From the NCBI GenBank assembly GCA_002813285.1, contig PHTZ01000001.1, forward strand, positions 828,501-892,500: 64,000 bases of DNA. Reading direction: 5' to 3'. Position 1 is the stretch's first letter, and each line of letters starts with the position of its first letter. The position numbers and the translations under genes were made by a program. Source of the stretch: Flavobacteriaceae bacterium MAR_2009_75. Its GTDB lineage: Bacteria; Bacteroidota; Bacteroidia; Flavobacteriales; Flavobacteriaceae. Below the pieces are notes generated by a model. That model made no database searches. It saw only the letters and a list, made by a program, of their open reading frames with translations, and had not been told where the DNA came from. Below, piece after piece: positions 8,083 through 17,137 of the stretch.

Positions 8083-8439
8083 ATGGATGACATCAATCTT
8101 ATTTATAACAACAATTTTGGCTTGGCTTTTAAGTATAAAGGCGATAGCTCAAAGCATTGCAATAAAGTACAATTGGTTTTCAGGGATACCGGGCTTTTCG
8201 TCTCAAAAGAAGAATTACTTAAGTTCTCAAAAAATATAAGTCAGAGTATAAATAATCAATCGTTGTGTGGAGGTTGTAAAAAGAAGGAAATATGTCGTTC
8301 AATACTAGTAGAGTCACATGTGCCTCAAATTTCTTTTGCAATGAATACTGAGGAATTGAACAGCGTAAAAGACCTCGTTGAAGGAACCTTGTTTCAACTC
8401 GGCCTAGAAAACTATTTAGATTCGTTGTTCAACGATTAA
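8083..8439 (+). CDS. Small Cys-motif protein, paralogue of the gene at 7533-7871
   Basis: 118 residues, no signal peptide or membrane segment. It aligns by eye along its full length with the product of 7533-7871: shared NNxG near the start, Cys then QL, GLFVS/GIFMS, CxxCxxxxxC in the middle (CGGCKKKEIC here) and LVEGTLFQLG near the end. The two genes are divergent around a 211-nt region holding two iron-box-like palindromes. The family is not recognised. Iron regulation is inferred from the operator and neighbourhood; the biochemical role is open. Confidence 0.8.
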   Translation: MDDINLIYNNNFGLAFKYKGDSSKHCNKVQLVFRDTGLFVSKEELLKFSKNISQSINNQSLCGGCKKKEICRSILVESHVPQISFAMNTEELNSVKDLVEGTLFQLGLENYLDSLFND

Positions 8440-8459
8440 TAAAAATATGGCATACACTT

Positions 8460-9326
8460 TTAGTGATAAACTGAAAACAATTCTGTGGCTTTATTGTAGG
8501 CAGCTTCAAAGACCATCCAATTAACCCCAGAATCGGCTTTTTTTGCGGTAAAGTAAGACAACATTTTTTCGGTAGGCATGTTACCGGTCAATTCATCTTT
8601 TGCCATTGGGCAACCGCCGAAACCTTGTACCGCACCGTCAAATCTGCGGCAACCCGCATTAAATGCAGCGTCAATTTTTTCATGCCATCTCGTAGGCGTC
8701 GTATGTAAATGGGCCCCAAACTCTATTTCAGGGTATTTAGGAATCAAATTAGAAAACAGATAGTCGATATTTTCAGGTGTCGACGTACCTACGGTATCAG
8801 ACAATGAAAGAATCTTAACGCCCATTGCCGCTAATTTCTCGGTCCACTCCCCAACGATATCAACATCCCAAGGATCACCATACGGGTTACCGAAACCCAT
8901 AGAAATATAGGTAACCACTTCTTTTCCGTTAGTCTCAGCATTTTCTAAAATTTCTTGTAAAATAGCGACCGATTCCCCAATGGTCTTATGCGTATTACGC
9001 ATTTGAAAGTTTTCAGAAATCGAAAAAGGATAACCCAAATAATCAATCTCAGGGTGCTTACAGGCATCTTTTGCCCCACGAACATTAGCTACTATAGATA
9101 GTAACTTGCTATCTGACTTTGAAAGGTCGAGTTGTGAAAGTACTTCTGCCGAATCTACCATTTGCGGTATGGCTTTCGGCGATACAAAACTGCCAAAATC
9201 TATAGTATCAAACCCACAATTCAATAAAGATTGAATGTATTTTATCTTTTCTTTTGTGGGAATAAATGCTTTGATGCCTTGCATGGCATCTCTTGGGCAT
9301 TCTATAATCTTTACCTTGTTCTGCAT
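8460..9326 (-). CDS. mvaB: Hydroxymethylglutaryl-CoA lyase
   Basis: 288 residues, the usual length for bacterial HMG-CoA lyase, which splits HMG-CoA into acetyl-CoA and acetoacetate at the end of leucine degradation. It is an HMGL-type TIM barrel: IIECPRDAMQGIKAF carries the metal and substrate residues, GAHLHTTP supplies the metal-binding His pair, and GCPMAKDELTGNMPTE contains the catalytic Cys (Cys239) and the C-terminal glycine-rich loop. It converges with the preceding gene with 20 nt between them. The LysE exporter gene lies 27 nt upstream on the same strand, so the two may be cotranscribed. Confidence 0.93.
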   Translation of the reverse strand: MQNKVKIIECPRDAMQGIKAFIPTKEKIKYIQSLLNCGFDTIDFGSFVSPKAIPQMVDSAEVLSQLDLSKSDSKLLSIVANVRGAKDACKHPEIDYLGYPFSISENFQMRNTHKTIGESVAILQEILENAETNGKEVVTYISMGFGNPYGDPWDVDIVGEWTEKLAAMGVKILSLSDTVGTSTPENIDYLFSNLIPKYPEIEFGAHLHTTPTRWHEKIDAAFNAGCRRFDGAVQGFGGCPMAKDELTGNMPTEKMLSYFTAKKADSGVNWMVFEAAYNKATELFSVYH

Positions 9327-9353
9327 AGAAGGATTACCTACTCAAAATTACCA

Positions 9354-9980
9354 TTATTTATCGGATAACAAGAGGTAAGCAGCAATACCTACAAACACTA
9401 TAATCTGTAACCATTTGAGGTAGATTCCGATTTTTGAACTTTCTTGAAGATACTTTGAAATTGCCCCAGAAAGAATAGCTATGGTTCCGAAAATTATTGA
9501 TGAAACTACAACGAACAATCCACCCAAAATATAAAACTGGCTTACCGTACCTAAGGTTTGACTGAAAAGAAACCCGGGAAAAAATGCTAAAAAGAAAATG
9601 GTCACTTTCGGGTTTAAGACATTCATGATAAAACCTTGACGAAACAACGACCGCAAGCTTCTCTTGGGTACATTTTCCCCCGATAAAGCTACAGATGCAT
9701 CACTTTTATAAACTTGAAACGCCAAAAACAAAAGATATATCGCACCTAAAAGTTTGATACCGAAAAACAAGGTTTCGCTTTGTTTGATAATTGCCGACAC
9801 CCCAAATGCCAATAATGTAGTATGCACCAAACAGCCCGACATAAGACCCGCCATGGTGGCCAAACCATATTTCTTTCCGTTGACCAAGCTCTGCATTAGT
9901 ACATAGATATTATCGGGCCCAGGAGAAATGGCCAAAGCCGATGTAGCGAACATAAAGGCGTACAGGGTTTCGTAACTCAT
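9354..9980 (-). CDS. LysE/RhtB family amino-acid exporter
   Basis: 208 residues with about six hydrophobic helices, typical of LysE/RhtB translocators that export amino acids or their analogues across the inner membrane. The family signature ISPGPDNIYVL follows TM1, and NPKVTIFFLAFFPGF in the middle is also characteristic. The substrate cannot be deduced. It lies 27 nt upstream of the HMG-CoA lyase gene. A TAAGTTTG -7-like box sits at 9985-9992 only a few nt before the ATG, which would imply an almost leaderless mRNA. Confidence 0.88.
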   Translation of the reverse strand: MSYETLYAFMFATSALAISPGPDNIYVLMQSLVNGKKYGLATMAGLMSGCLVHTTLLAFGVSAIIKQSETLFFGIKLLGAIYLLFLAFQVYKSDASVALSGENVPKRSLRSLFRQGFIMNVLNPKVTIFFLAFFPGFLFSQTLGTVSQFYILGGLFVVVSSIIFGTIAILSGAISKYLQESSKIGIYLKWLQIIVFVGIAAYLLLSDK

Positions 9981-10051
9981 ATGCCAAACTTACGAAATAC
10001 AATTTCCTCTAATGTAAATGTTCTTTTTCATATCTTTCACGAAATTTAAAA

Positions 10052-10468
10052 ATGATGAAGTCAATTCAACTTGCCTTAGTTTGTGCATTTTTTAGCACTA
10101 CCCTTTTCGCTACCGAAAAGAACAATTCCGAAAACCCAACCTCTAAAATAGTTATGGCTCAAGATAGTTTATTACGTCATGTCGTTCTCTTCAAATTCAA
10201 ATCAGGCACCTCTGAAGAAGATATTAAGAAGGTCGAAGAAGCTTTTAGTGCCTTACCCTCAAAAATATCGCAAATTGTCTCTTACGAATGGGGATTGAAC
10301 AATAGCCCTGAAGGTCATGATAAAGGTTTTACCCATTGTTTTTTCCTAACATTTGAGAGTGAAGCAGATCGAGCTATTTACTTGCCACATCCTGACCATA
10401 AGGCATTTGGAGCTATTCTAGGGCCACATTTAGATGATGTTCTTGTTGTAGATTATTGGACCAAGTAG
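10052..10468 (+). CDS. Secreted Dabb (stress-responsive alpha/beta barrel) domain protein
   Basis: 138 residues. A signal peptide (about 1-21, ending TLFA) is followed by a Dabb domain at about 42-136: LRHVVLFKFKSGTSEEDI, then FTHCFFLTFESEADRAIYLPHPDHKAF. The HPDH motif and dimeric ferredoxin-like fold are typical. Dabb proteins are small dimeric barrels, some of which bind polyketide-like ligands; the function of secreted bacterial members is unknown. It starts with a tandem ATGATG; either Met could be first. It converges with pyrD. Confidence 0.82.
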   Translation: MMKSIQLALVCAFFSTTLFATEKNNSENPTSKIVMAQDSLLRHVVLFKFKSGTSEEDIKKVEEAFSALPSKISQIVSYEWGLNNSPEGHDKGFTHCFFLTFESEADRAIYLPHPDHKAFGAILGPHLDDVLVVDYWTK

Positions 10469-10501
10469 ATTTTGAAATTTTTCTACGGATGGGCAACTTT
10501 G

Positions 10502-11539
10502 TTATGCCCTATCTAAAATCGCTTTGTTAATTTGCTTTATCAATGACGGGCCTTCATAGATAAAACCGGTGTAAAGTTGCACTAAATCAGCACCGGCATC
10601 TAATTTATCGAGCGCATCTTGCGCACTATGAATACCGCCTACACCGATGATCGGAAAAGCTTTGTTGCTGTTCTGAGCCAAAAACCGAATGACCTCGGTG
10701 CTTCTATTCGTCAAAGGTTTACCGCTCAAGCCGCCTTTTTCTTGAACTAGATTAGGGGTTGACTGTAAACCTTCTCTTGCAATGGTGGTATTGGTAGCGA
10801 TAACGCCATCTATTTTTGTGTCGGCAACAATCTTGATAATATCAGTTAACTGCTCGTTAGTTAAATCTGGGGCAATTTTGAGTAGAATAGGTTTTTGTTG
10901 CTTGCCATTTTTTTGAGAAAGACTATAGTTTTCTTTCTTGAGCTCATTCAGCAAAGCAGTCAATGGCTCTCTGTCTTGAAGTTCCCTAAGTCCGGGAGTA
11001 TTTGGCGAGCTGACGTTGACCACAAAGTAATCTACATAATCATAAAGGGCATTGAAACAGATTAAGTAGTCGTTTACAGCCTCTTCATTTGGCGTAACCT
11101 TGTTCTTACCGATGTTACCTCCAATGAGAACTTGGTGTTTTTTCTTCAAACGTTTTACCGCATCTTGTACCCCCGAGTTATTAAAACCCATTCTGTTCAC
11201 GATAGCTGAGTCTGGCTTTAACCTAAATAACCTTTTCTTCGGATTACCTTCTTGTGGTTTGGGCGTTAGTGTACCTATTTCGACGAATCCGAAACCAAAA
11301 TTGGAAAGCTCGTTAAACAACTTGGCATCTTTATCGAAACCTGCTGCCAACCCAACGGGGTTTTTAAACTTGATTCCGAATACCTCCCGCTCCAAACGGG
11401 CATCCTCAAAATTATAGATAGCTCTAAAAATGGAAGAAAAACCTATATTGGATAAAAATCGGACTAAAGAGAAGGTGAAATGATGTGCCTTTTCAGCATC
11501 CATCAGAAACAAAAAAGGACGAATAAGTATTTTATACAT
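10502..11539 (-). CDS. pyrD: Dihydroorotate dehydrogenase (quinone), class 2
   Basis: 345 residues. This is the membrane-associated flavoenzyme that oxidises dihydroorotate to orotate with quinone, step four of pyrimidine synthesis. The N-terminal helical extension ([20 protein letters not shown]) is the class 2 membrane-docking element. The FMN barrel shows [21 protein letters not shown], and [12 protein letters not shown] with the class 2 catalytic Ser, then [19 protein letters not shown] for phosphate binding. A TATTTTTG -7-like box at 11560-11567 (minus) would give a leader of roughly 14 nt. The window also holds pyrF. Confidence 0.95.
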   Translation of the reverse strand: MYKILIRPFLFLMDAEKAHHFTFSLVRFLSNIGFSSIFRAIYNFEDARLEREVFGIKFKNPVGLAAGFDKDAKLFNELSNFGFGFVEIGTLTPKPQEGNPKKRLFRLKPDSAIVNRMGFNNSGVQDAVKRLKKKHQVLIGGNIGKNKVTPNEEAVNDYLICFNALYDYVDYFVVNVSSPNTPGLRELQDREPLTALLNELKKENYSLSQKNGKQQKPILLKIAPDLTNEQLTDIIKIVADTKIDGVIATNTTIAREGLQSTPNLVQEKGGLSGKPLTNRSTEVIRFLAQNSNKAFPIIGVGGIHSAQDALDKLDAGADLVQLYTGFIYEGPSLIKQINKAILDRA

Positions 11540-11636
11540 GCCGTGTGCGGTAGTTTCGGCAAAAATACGAACTAAACCCTTGTTTTAGGTCGAAGTACAT
11601 AAATTTATAGACCATAAAATGTACGGTGCAAGAAAT

Positions 11637-12074
11637 TTATTCTTCCTTCGATTCGGTTTCATATTCCATAGGATTAGCGAATATGGGTTTTCTTATTGCA
11701 GCTTTGCACAACTCTAAATAGCGCTCGTATTGTTTGGCGTTAAAAGCCTCTAAAAGCGATTTATCGGCCTCTATTGAGACTTGTATCAGTTGCGCCTGTA
11801 AAGCTTTATATTTATCGCCCATGGTTATCAAATCTTCCTCTTTACTCTGAGGATGCTCAGCCAATAATTTTTCGATTTGATCTTCGAGACTTTTGCTGTT
11901 AACCGATAGTTCACCGCGAAGGGCCTCCATAGTTGCTATTTGAGATTCGTTGAGTTGAAACGTTTTTATAATAATTTCTGTGTTTTCAACTCCGATACCC
12001 AACAAACAATCTTGCGCACGAACCGATAATGAACCCAAAAGAATAATTGCTATAAACCAAATTTTACCCAACAT
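11637..12074 (-). CDS. Periplasmic helical protein of unknown function
   Basis: 145 residues. A signal peptide ends near VRAQ (residue 21). The mature part is mostly amphipathic helix (LNESQIATMEALRGEL..., KYKALQAQLIQVSIEADKSLLEAFNAKQYERYLELC), reminiscent of Spy/CpxP or LTxxQ-like periplasmic proteins, but no LTxxQ motif is clear. Two Cys frame the mature protein (near residues 23 and 124). It lies downstream of the large TonB receptor gene but beyond that gene's terminator, so it is probably transcribed separately. Function unknown. Confidence 0.65.
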   Translation of the reverse strand: MLGKIWFIAIILLGSLSVRAQDCLLGIGVENTEIIIKTFQLNESQIATMEALRGELSVNSKSLEDQIEKLLAEHPQSKEEDLITMGDKYKALQAQLIQVSIEADKSLLEAFNAKQYERYLELCKAAIRKPIFANPMEYETESKEE

Positions 12075-12161
12075 GATAACTAAGATTAAGATATACTCAA
12101 TGATTAAACATCAATATTAGCCAAAAATTATGTTCTAAGGCTTTTTAAGAAGACATTCAAT

Positions 12162-12192
12162 AAAAAAAGACCACCCTAAATGGCGGTCTTTT
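12162..12192 (-). terminator. Intrinsic terminator of the TonB receptor gene at 12213
   Basis: Stem AAAAGACCaCC/GGcGGTCTTTT with one mismatch and a 6-nt loop; on the minus strand the stem runs into a seven-T tract. Located 21 nt past the receptor stop codon. Confidence 0.85.
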
Positions 12193-12212
12193 AGTATAGT
12201 ATAGCATAAAAA

Positions 12213-15083
12213 TTACTTAAGAGTCAGATTCAAACGAGCGAACAAAAACCTGCCCCCGATACCAAACTGCTGTGCCCTTCGTGACCAATCGAAACGACCA
12301 TCGCTACGATTGTTACCTCCATCGCCTAAAACTTCCGCTGCGCGATCCGGATAAATATCAAATAAGTTATTAGCACCCACGGTGAAAGTCAACGCATCGG
12401 TGAACTTGTAGCCCAAAGATAAATCGGTGACTACCTTGGTGCCAAATACTTGTTGTCTATCTATGTTAGTTGTGGCTTCGGTAACTTCACCAAAATATAC
12501 ATTACGTAAGAATACGATAAGCTTATCGGAAGTCAGACTGTTAGAAAGATTGATTTTCGTTCGTGGCACAGCTTCCTCTAAGTATACCCTACTGTCTTCC
12601 GGAAAGTAGGTATCAACCAGACCGGCATTACGCAGTACATCAGAGGCGTTAATATCCCCTATTTGATTCGTTTTTGAGAAAGTACCCGCCAAATCAGATT
12701 TCAACCTCCAATTATCACCGATTGTCGTATTGTGGGTCAGCACCACATCTAATCCCCGCGATTCGGTATTAATAGCATTAGCAAAGAACGATGCAGCCGT
12801 AGCATTGGCTTGTCTCAACAAATTATCTAGTTCGGTACCCGTACCAGGACCTGAAAATTGACCTGTGTAAACAACTCGATCGTTAATCTCGACATAATAC
12901 CCATCAACAGTTATAGTCAGATTGGCATTGGGAATTTTAGCCGTTAACCCTAAGCTTACACTCTTTGATGTTTCTTCTTTCAGCTGAGGAATCCCTAAGA
13001 GTTGAGCAGCTCTACTATTATTAGCAAAAGTTCCCACCTCTTGAGGGTCACCATTCTGATCAAATATAGTTGAAGTCGAATTGAAATTGATTTGGTGCAA
13101 CGAAGGTGCCCTGAAACCCGTATTGGCAGCACCGCGTATATTCAAATTATCAGAAACTTTATAGCGTGTGGCTAACTTAAAATTGATGGTTGAACCAAAA
13201 TCACTATAGTTTTCAAACCGTGTTGCAAAACTCGCCAAGAAACGATCGGAGAAATCAGCTTCTAAATCTAAATAACCTGCGATACTATTTCTACCACGAG
13301 ACAACTCATTGTTTGGACTAAAACCAGGAAACACCTGGGAACCCCCTGGTCTTGCATTTCCGAAAAAATCTTGAGACGGTTGTTGCGATGCTAAAGTTAT
13401 TCGTTGACCGGCAGCCGTATATTGCGCATACGAGGCCTCTTCGCCGGCTTCTATTTCGTAATTTTCGACGCGGTATTCGGCACCGAAAGCCACATTCAAG
13501 CCCGACATAACTTCTTCGAAGAAACGTGTAATGTCAAGATTCGAAGTATTCTGGGCAAACGAGAACCCACCAGCATCAAAAAATGTAGGTGATGCATTCT
13601 GTAATGAAGCATTAAAAGTATTTCCAATGGTATAGAGAAATGAGTTCTTACCATAAGTATTGCTCAAATCGACATTCCACTCATTAATGTTTCCTTTAAT
13701 TCCAACTGATAATGAACGGTCTTTTATTGTTGAATTAATTTCGGGCAAGAAGCCATTGATATAGGCCGGTGTATAGGTGCGACTTTGATTAGGTAGTCTA
13801 TAAAAGCCTGCTGAATTACCAGTTCTAGAACTTATGCCTGCAAAAGAATACACTTCTGTTCCATTATCATCTAAAGGCAGTGAAAAATTTGCAAATAGAC
13901 GCCCCCCACGTAAAGCGGACTGCCCTACTCTCATGTTGTAATCACTGCGCTGTTGATTTCTAGCAGCCAGTTCTGATGTAGTTGCATTTTGTGATAAAAT
14001 AGGTTGTAGTTCTTCTTTCGTTGTCGCTCCGTTTAAATCGATACCTGCCTGGTTTGCATATTGAATAACATCTGCTACATCATCATCTAAAAGTGCAGCG
14101 AGATCATAACCATCATTGTTCGCAATTCGTTCTACAACATTATACTGATTGAAGACTTCACCTTCCCATTCCCTCATTCTGCTGTAATCTTCACGTACAT
14201 CAAAATCACCTGACAAGGTAAAATAACCTCCATTTTCTCCAAGGCCTAGTCCATAGCTTGCGGCAACATTCGTCGTTTCACCGTCAACCCCACCTGTCTG
14301 TTCATTTGCATTTTTAGAGAAATTAGCGCCGGTCGTAACTGTTGCGCTTAATTCATTAATTGTTTTATTCAAAACGATATTGATCACCCCGGCTATTGCA
14401 TCCGATCCGTATTGGGCAGCGGCGCCATCACGGAGTACTTCGATACGCTGAATGGCAGAAGAAGGTATGGCGTTCAAATCTGTGCCGACACTACCTCGAC
14501 CAAACGTTCCGTTCACGTTTATCAATGCAGATGTATGCCTTCTTTTCCCGTTAATAAGTACTAAAACCTGATCGGGGCCTAGACCTCTCAAGGAGGCTGG
14601 ATCGACATGGTCGGTACCGTCAGAAATAGTTTGGGTATTTGAGGTAAAAGATGGGGCAACATAATTTAATATCTGGTTCAAGTTTACTTGCGGTGAAACG
14701 TTATTGAGTTCTTTCATATCGATAACATCAACTGGAACAGTACTTTCAGTCGCTGTTCTATTTGGGTTACGTGAGCCAACAATGACTACTTCAGCAAGTG
14801 CAACACCAGAACTTAGAGCTATAATCAGCTCATCTGCCTCGGCGGTGACTTCTTTTGATTCGAAACCTATATACGAAACAACCAGCGTATCGCCTATTTC
14901 GGCATTGATTGAAAAATTGCCATCAAAGTCGGTAGTTGTTCCAGTTGTAGTACCTTTGACTATTACAGAAGCCCCTGGCAAAGGTGCTCCATCATCATCA
15001 TTTACAGTTCCTGTAATTTGAGCACTCGCAAGGCTAATAAAGCCAAAAACGAGTATAAAGAATGATAAAAAATATTTTTTCAT
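12213..15083 (-). CDS. TonB-dependent outer-membrane receptor
   Basis: 956 residues. Signal peptide 1-21 (ends SAQ). A carboxypeptidase-regulatory-like domain follows at about 22-105 (ITGTVNDDDGAPLPGASVIVKG). The plug is at about 115-240, with SLRGLGPDQVLVLINGKRRH and the RIEVLRDGAAAQYGSDAIAGVIN segment. The barrel then runs to the C-terminus. No SusD partner lies nearby, so this is not a glycan utilisation pair; the substrate is unknown. The plug type (LRGLGPDQVLVLINGKRRHxS) is the widespread one in marine Bacteroidota and gammaproteobacteria. No iron-box-like site precedes it, unlike the receptor at 5066. Confidence 0.9.
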   Translation of the reverse strand: MKKYFLSFFILVFGFISLASAQITGTVNDDDGAPLPGASVIVKGTTTGTTTDFDGNFSINAEIGDTLVVSYIGFESKEVTAEADELIIALSSGVALAEVVIVGSRNPNRTATESTVPVDVIDMKELNNVSPQVNLNQILNYVAPSFTSNTQTISDGTDHVDPASLRGLGPDQVLVLINGKRRHTSALINVNGTFGRGSVGTDLNAIPSSAIQRIEVLRDGAAAQYGSDAIAGVINIVLNKTINELSATVTTGANFSKNANEQTGGVDGETTNVAASYGLGLGENGGYFTLSGDFDVREDYSRMREWEGEVFNQYNVVERIANNDGYDLAALLDDDVADVIQYANQAGIDLNGATTKEELQPILSQNATTSELAARNQQRSDYNMRVGQSALRGGRLFANFSLPLDDNGTEVYSFAGISSRTGNSAGFYRLPNQSRTYTPAYINGFLPEINSTIKDRSLSVGIKGNINEWNVDLSNTYGKNSFLYTIGNTFNASLQNASPTFFDAGGFSFAQNTSNLDITRFFEEVMSGLNVAFGAEYRVENYEIEAGEEASYAQYTAAGQRITLASQQPSQDFFGNARPGGSQVFPGFSPNNELSRGRNSIAGYLDLEADFSDRFLASFATRFENYSDFGSTINFKLATRYKVSDNLNIRGAANTGFRAPSLHQINFNSTSTIFDQNGDPQEVGTFANNSRAAQLLGIPQLKEETSKSVSLGLTAKIPNANLTITVDGYYVEINDRVVYTGQFSGPGTGTELDNLLRQANATAASFFANAINTESRGLDVVLTHNTTIGDNWRLKSDLAGTFSKTNQIGDINASDVLRNAGLVDTYFPEDSRVYLEEAVPRTKINLSNSLTSDKLIVFLRNVYFGEVTEATTNIDRQQVFGTKVVTDLSLGYKFTDALTFTVGANNLFDIYPDRAAEVLGDGGNNRSDGRFDWSRRAQQFGIGGRFLFARLNLTLK

Positions 15084-15225
15084 AAGAGTTGTTCTTTAAA
15101 GTTGAGTTAAAAGCAAGTTAAACAAAAAGTTATGATTTGTGTCAGAATCATCTTTATTAAAGATTAAGAACTTACGGAAATTATAAGGTTTTAGCTATTT
15201 TTTTATATTTAATCAAATTTTTTAA

Positions 15226-16464
15226 ATGAAGCATATCATTAACCGCTTTTTGAAATATGTGACAATTGACACTCAAAGCGACCCCAATTCAAAAACAACC
15301 CCCAGTACTGAAAAACAGTGGTATCTAGCAGATTTATTAGCTGAGGAGCTAGAAGAAATAGGAATGACAGATGTCACCATAGATGATAACGCCTATATCA
15401 TGGCCACCCTGCCCAGTAATATCGAGAATAAAGTGCCCACCATTGGTTTTATATCACATTTTGATACCTCCCCTGATTTTTCGGGTACTGATGTAAATCC
15501 GCAGATAATTGAGAATTATGACGGTAAGGATATCGTTCTGAATTCTGAAAAAAACATCATTCTTTCACCCGATTACTTTGAAGATTTAAAGCAATACAAA
15601 GGTCAGACCCTAATCACTACAGACGGCACCACTCTTTTAGGGGCTGACGACAAGGCGGGTATTACCGAAATCGTAACGGCGATGGAATACTTAATCAATC
15701 ACCCTGAAATAAAGCATGGAGATATACGGGTAGGCTTTACCCCTGATGAAGAAATCGGGCGCGGCGCCCATCTTTTCGATGTCGAGAAATTCGCCGCCAG
15801 CTGGGCCTATACCATGGATGGTAGTCAAATCGGTGAGTTGGAATATGAAAATTTTAACGCTGCCAGTGCTAAAGTTACGATTACGGGCAAAAGTGTTCAC
15901 CCAGGGTATGCCAAAAATAAAATGGTAAATGCTATAAGTATTGCCAATGAGTTTATAAGTATTCTGCCTCCTGAAGAAACTCCGCAAAACACCAGTGGTC
16001 GAGAAGGTTTCTTTCATGTACATCATTTTAAAGGCGAAATTGAACATGCTGAATTCGAAATGATCATAAGAGATCATGATAAGGGTCTCTTTGAGAAAAG
16101 AAAACAATTGATACGCGATATCGCCACCCAACTCAATAAATCTTACAACGACTGTATTTCAATTGATATTAAAGATCAGTACTACAATATGCGCGAAAAG
16201 GTAGAGCCTGTTTTTCAAATTGTCGAAATCGCCCAAGCTGCTATGCAAGCGGTTGGTGTAAAGCCTATAATCAAACCTATTCGAGGTGGCACCGATGGTT
16301 CACAGTTAAGTTATAAGGGATTGCCTTGCCCTAATATTTTTGCTGGCGGACATAATTTTCATGGAAAATATGAATATATACCGGTTCAGAGTATGCAAAA
16401 AGCTACGGAAGTGATAATCAAGATCTGTGAAATCGTAAGCACCGCAAGACCTAAAAGTACATAA
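15226..16464 (+). CDS. pepT: Peptidase T (tripeptide aminopeptidase)
   Basis: 412 residues, standard PepT length. M20 family di-zinc aminopeptidase releasing the N-terminal residue of tripeptides in the cytoplasm. Metal ligands are visible in order: His in [11 protein letters not shown], bridging Asp in [10 protein letters not shown], the catalytic and ligand Glu pair in [10 protein letters not shown], Asp in [17 protein letters not shown], and His in [15 protein letters not shown]. The dimerisation lid domain lies in the middle ([14 protein letters not shown]). The YdeI-like gene follows 27 nt later on the same strand and may be cotranscribed. Confidence 0.95.
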   Translation: MKHIINRFLKYVTIDTQSDPNSKTTPSTEKQWYLADLLAEELEEIGMTDVTIDDNAYIMATLPSNIENKVPTIGFISHFDTSPDFSGTDVNPQIIENYDGKDIVLNSEKNIILSPDYFEDLKQYKGQTLITTDGTTLLGADDKAGITEIVTAMEYLINHPEIKHGDIRVGFTPDEEIGRGAHLFDVEKFAASWAYTMDGSQIGELEYENFNAASAKVTITGKSVHPGYAKNKMVNAISIANEFISILPPEETPQNTSGREGFFHVHHFKGEIEHAEFEMIIRDHDKGLFEKRKQLIRDIATQLNKSYNDCISIDIKDQYYNMREKVEPVFQIVEIAQAAMQAVGVKPIIKPIRGGTDGSQLSYKGLPCPNIFAGGHNFHGKYEYIPVQSMQKATEVIIKICEIVSTARPKST

Positions 16465-16491
16465 CATCAGTTGGATCAAAACCATACCGAC

Positions 16492-17091
16492 ATGGAGAAA
16501 TCGGAAAAAGTGGCCAAATATTATGAGGAAGACCATCAGTTTAAAGATGCAATCAGCAAACTCAGAGACCTTGCCCTAAAATCAGAACTTGAGGAGACAT
16601 TTAAATGGAGCTTTCCCACATACACCATTAACAACAAAAATGTTTTGTCTATCTGTAAGTTCAAAAACCATTTCGGAATTTGGTTTTTCAATGGTGTGTT
16701 TTTAAAGGATGAAAAAGGTAGACTAGAAAACGCACAAGAAGGAAAAACCAAGGCGATGCGCCATTGGAAATTTTCTTCCATTGAAGAAATAGACAAAAAG
16801 TTGGTCTTGGCCTATATAAACGAGGTAATTGAAAATCAGAAGAAAGGTATTGAACTTAAACCAATTAAGAAAAAGGAAACGAGCCCGCCTCAAATTCCAG
16901 AATTACTCGCGGAAGCATTGAGCAACAATAAAGCCATAGGAGCCGCTTTCGAAAAGATATCACCTTATAAACAGAAGGAATATGCTGAATATATTTCATC
17001 GGCAAAGAGAGAAACCACTAAACTTTCTCGATTAGATAAAATTTTACCTATGATATTGGCCGGTAAAAGTTTGAATGATGCCTATATGTAA
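16492..17091 (+). CDS. YdeI/OmdA-type protein with DUF1801 domain
   Basis: 199 residues from the ATG at 16492; an in-frame TTG at 16471 only 6 nt after pepT is less likely. The N-terminal part (about 5-110) is a DUF1801/YdhG-like domain with ETFKWSFPTYTINNKNVLSICKFKNHFGIWFFNG. The C-terminal part (about 140-199: LAEALSNNKAIGAAFEKISPYKQKEYAEYISSAKR) is the OmdA-type helical domain linked in Enterobacteria to outer-membrane-related stress tolerance. The two-domain order is the usual one for the family. The molecular role is unknown. Confidence 0.8.
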   Translation: MEKSEKVAKYYEEDHQFKDAISKLRDLALKSELEETFKWSFPTYTINNKNVLSICKFKNHFGIWFFNGVFLKDEKGRLENAQEGKTKAMRHWKFSSIEEIDKKLVLAYINEVIENQKKGIELKPIKKKETSPPQIPELLAEALSNNKAIGAAFEKISPYKQKEYAEYISSAKRETTKLSRLDKILPMILAGKSLNDAYM

Positions 17092-17137
17092 AAAGCCCCA
17101 CTTATCTATGTTAGACAGATGAGGCCTTCATTTTATT

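Noticed and set aside
10466-10510. GGGCA/TGCCC hairpin between the Dabb gene and pyrD
   Set aside because: The stem is only 5 bp and runs into the pyrD coding end; no T tract follows on either strand.
17092-17137. Possible terminator between the YdeI-like gene and the oxidoreductase
   Set aside because: A stem can be drawn (CTTATCT/AGATGAG region), but it has several mismatches and an uneven loop, so it is not called.
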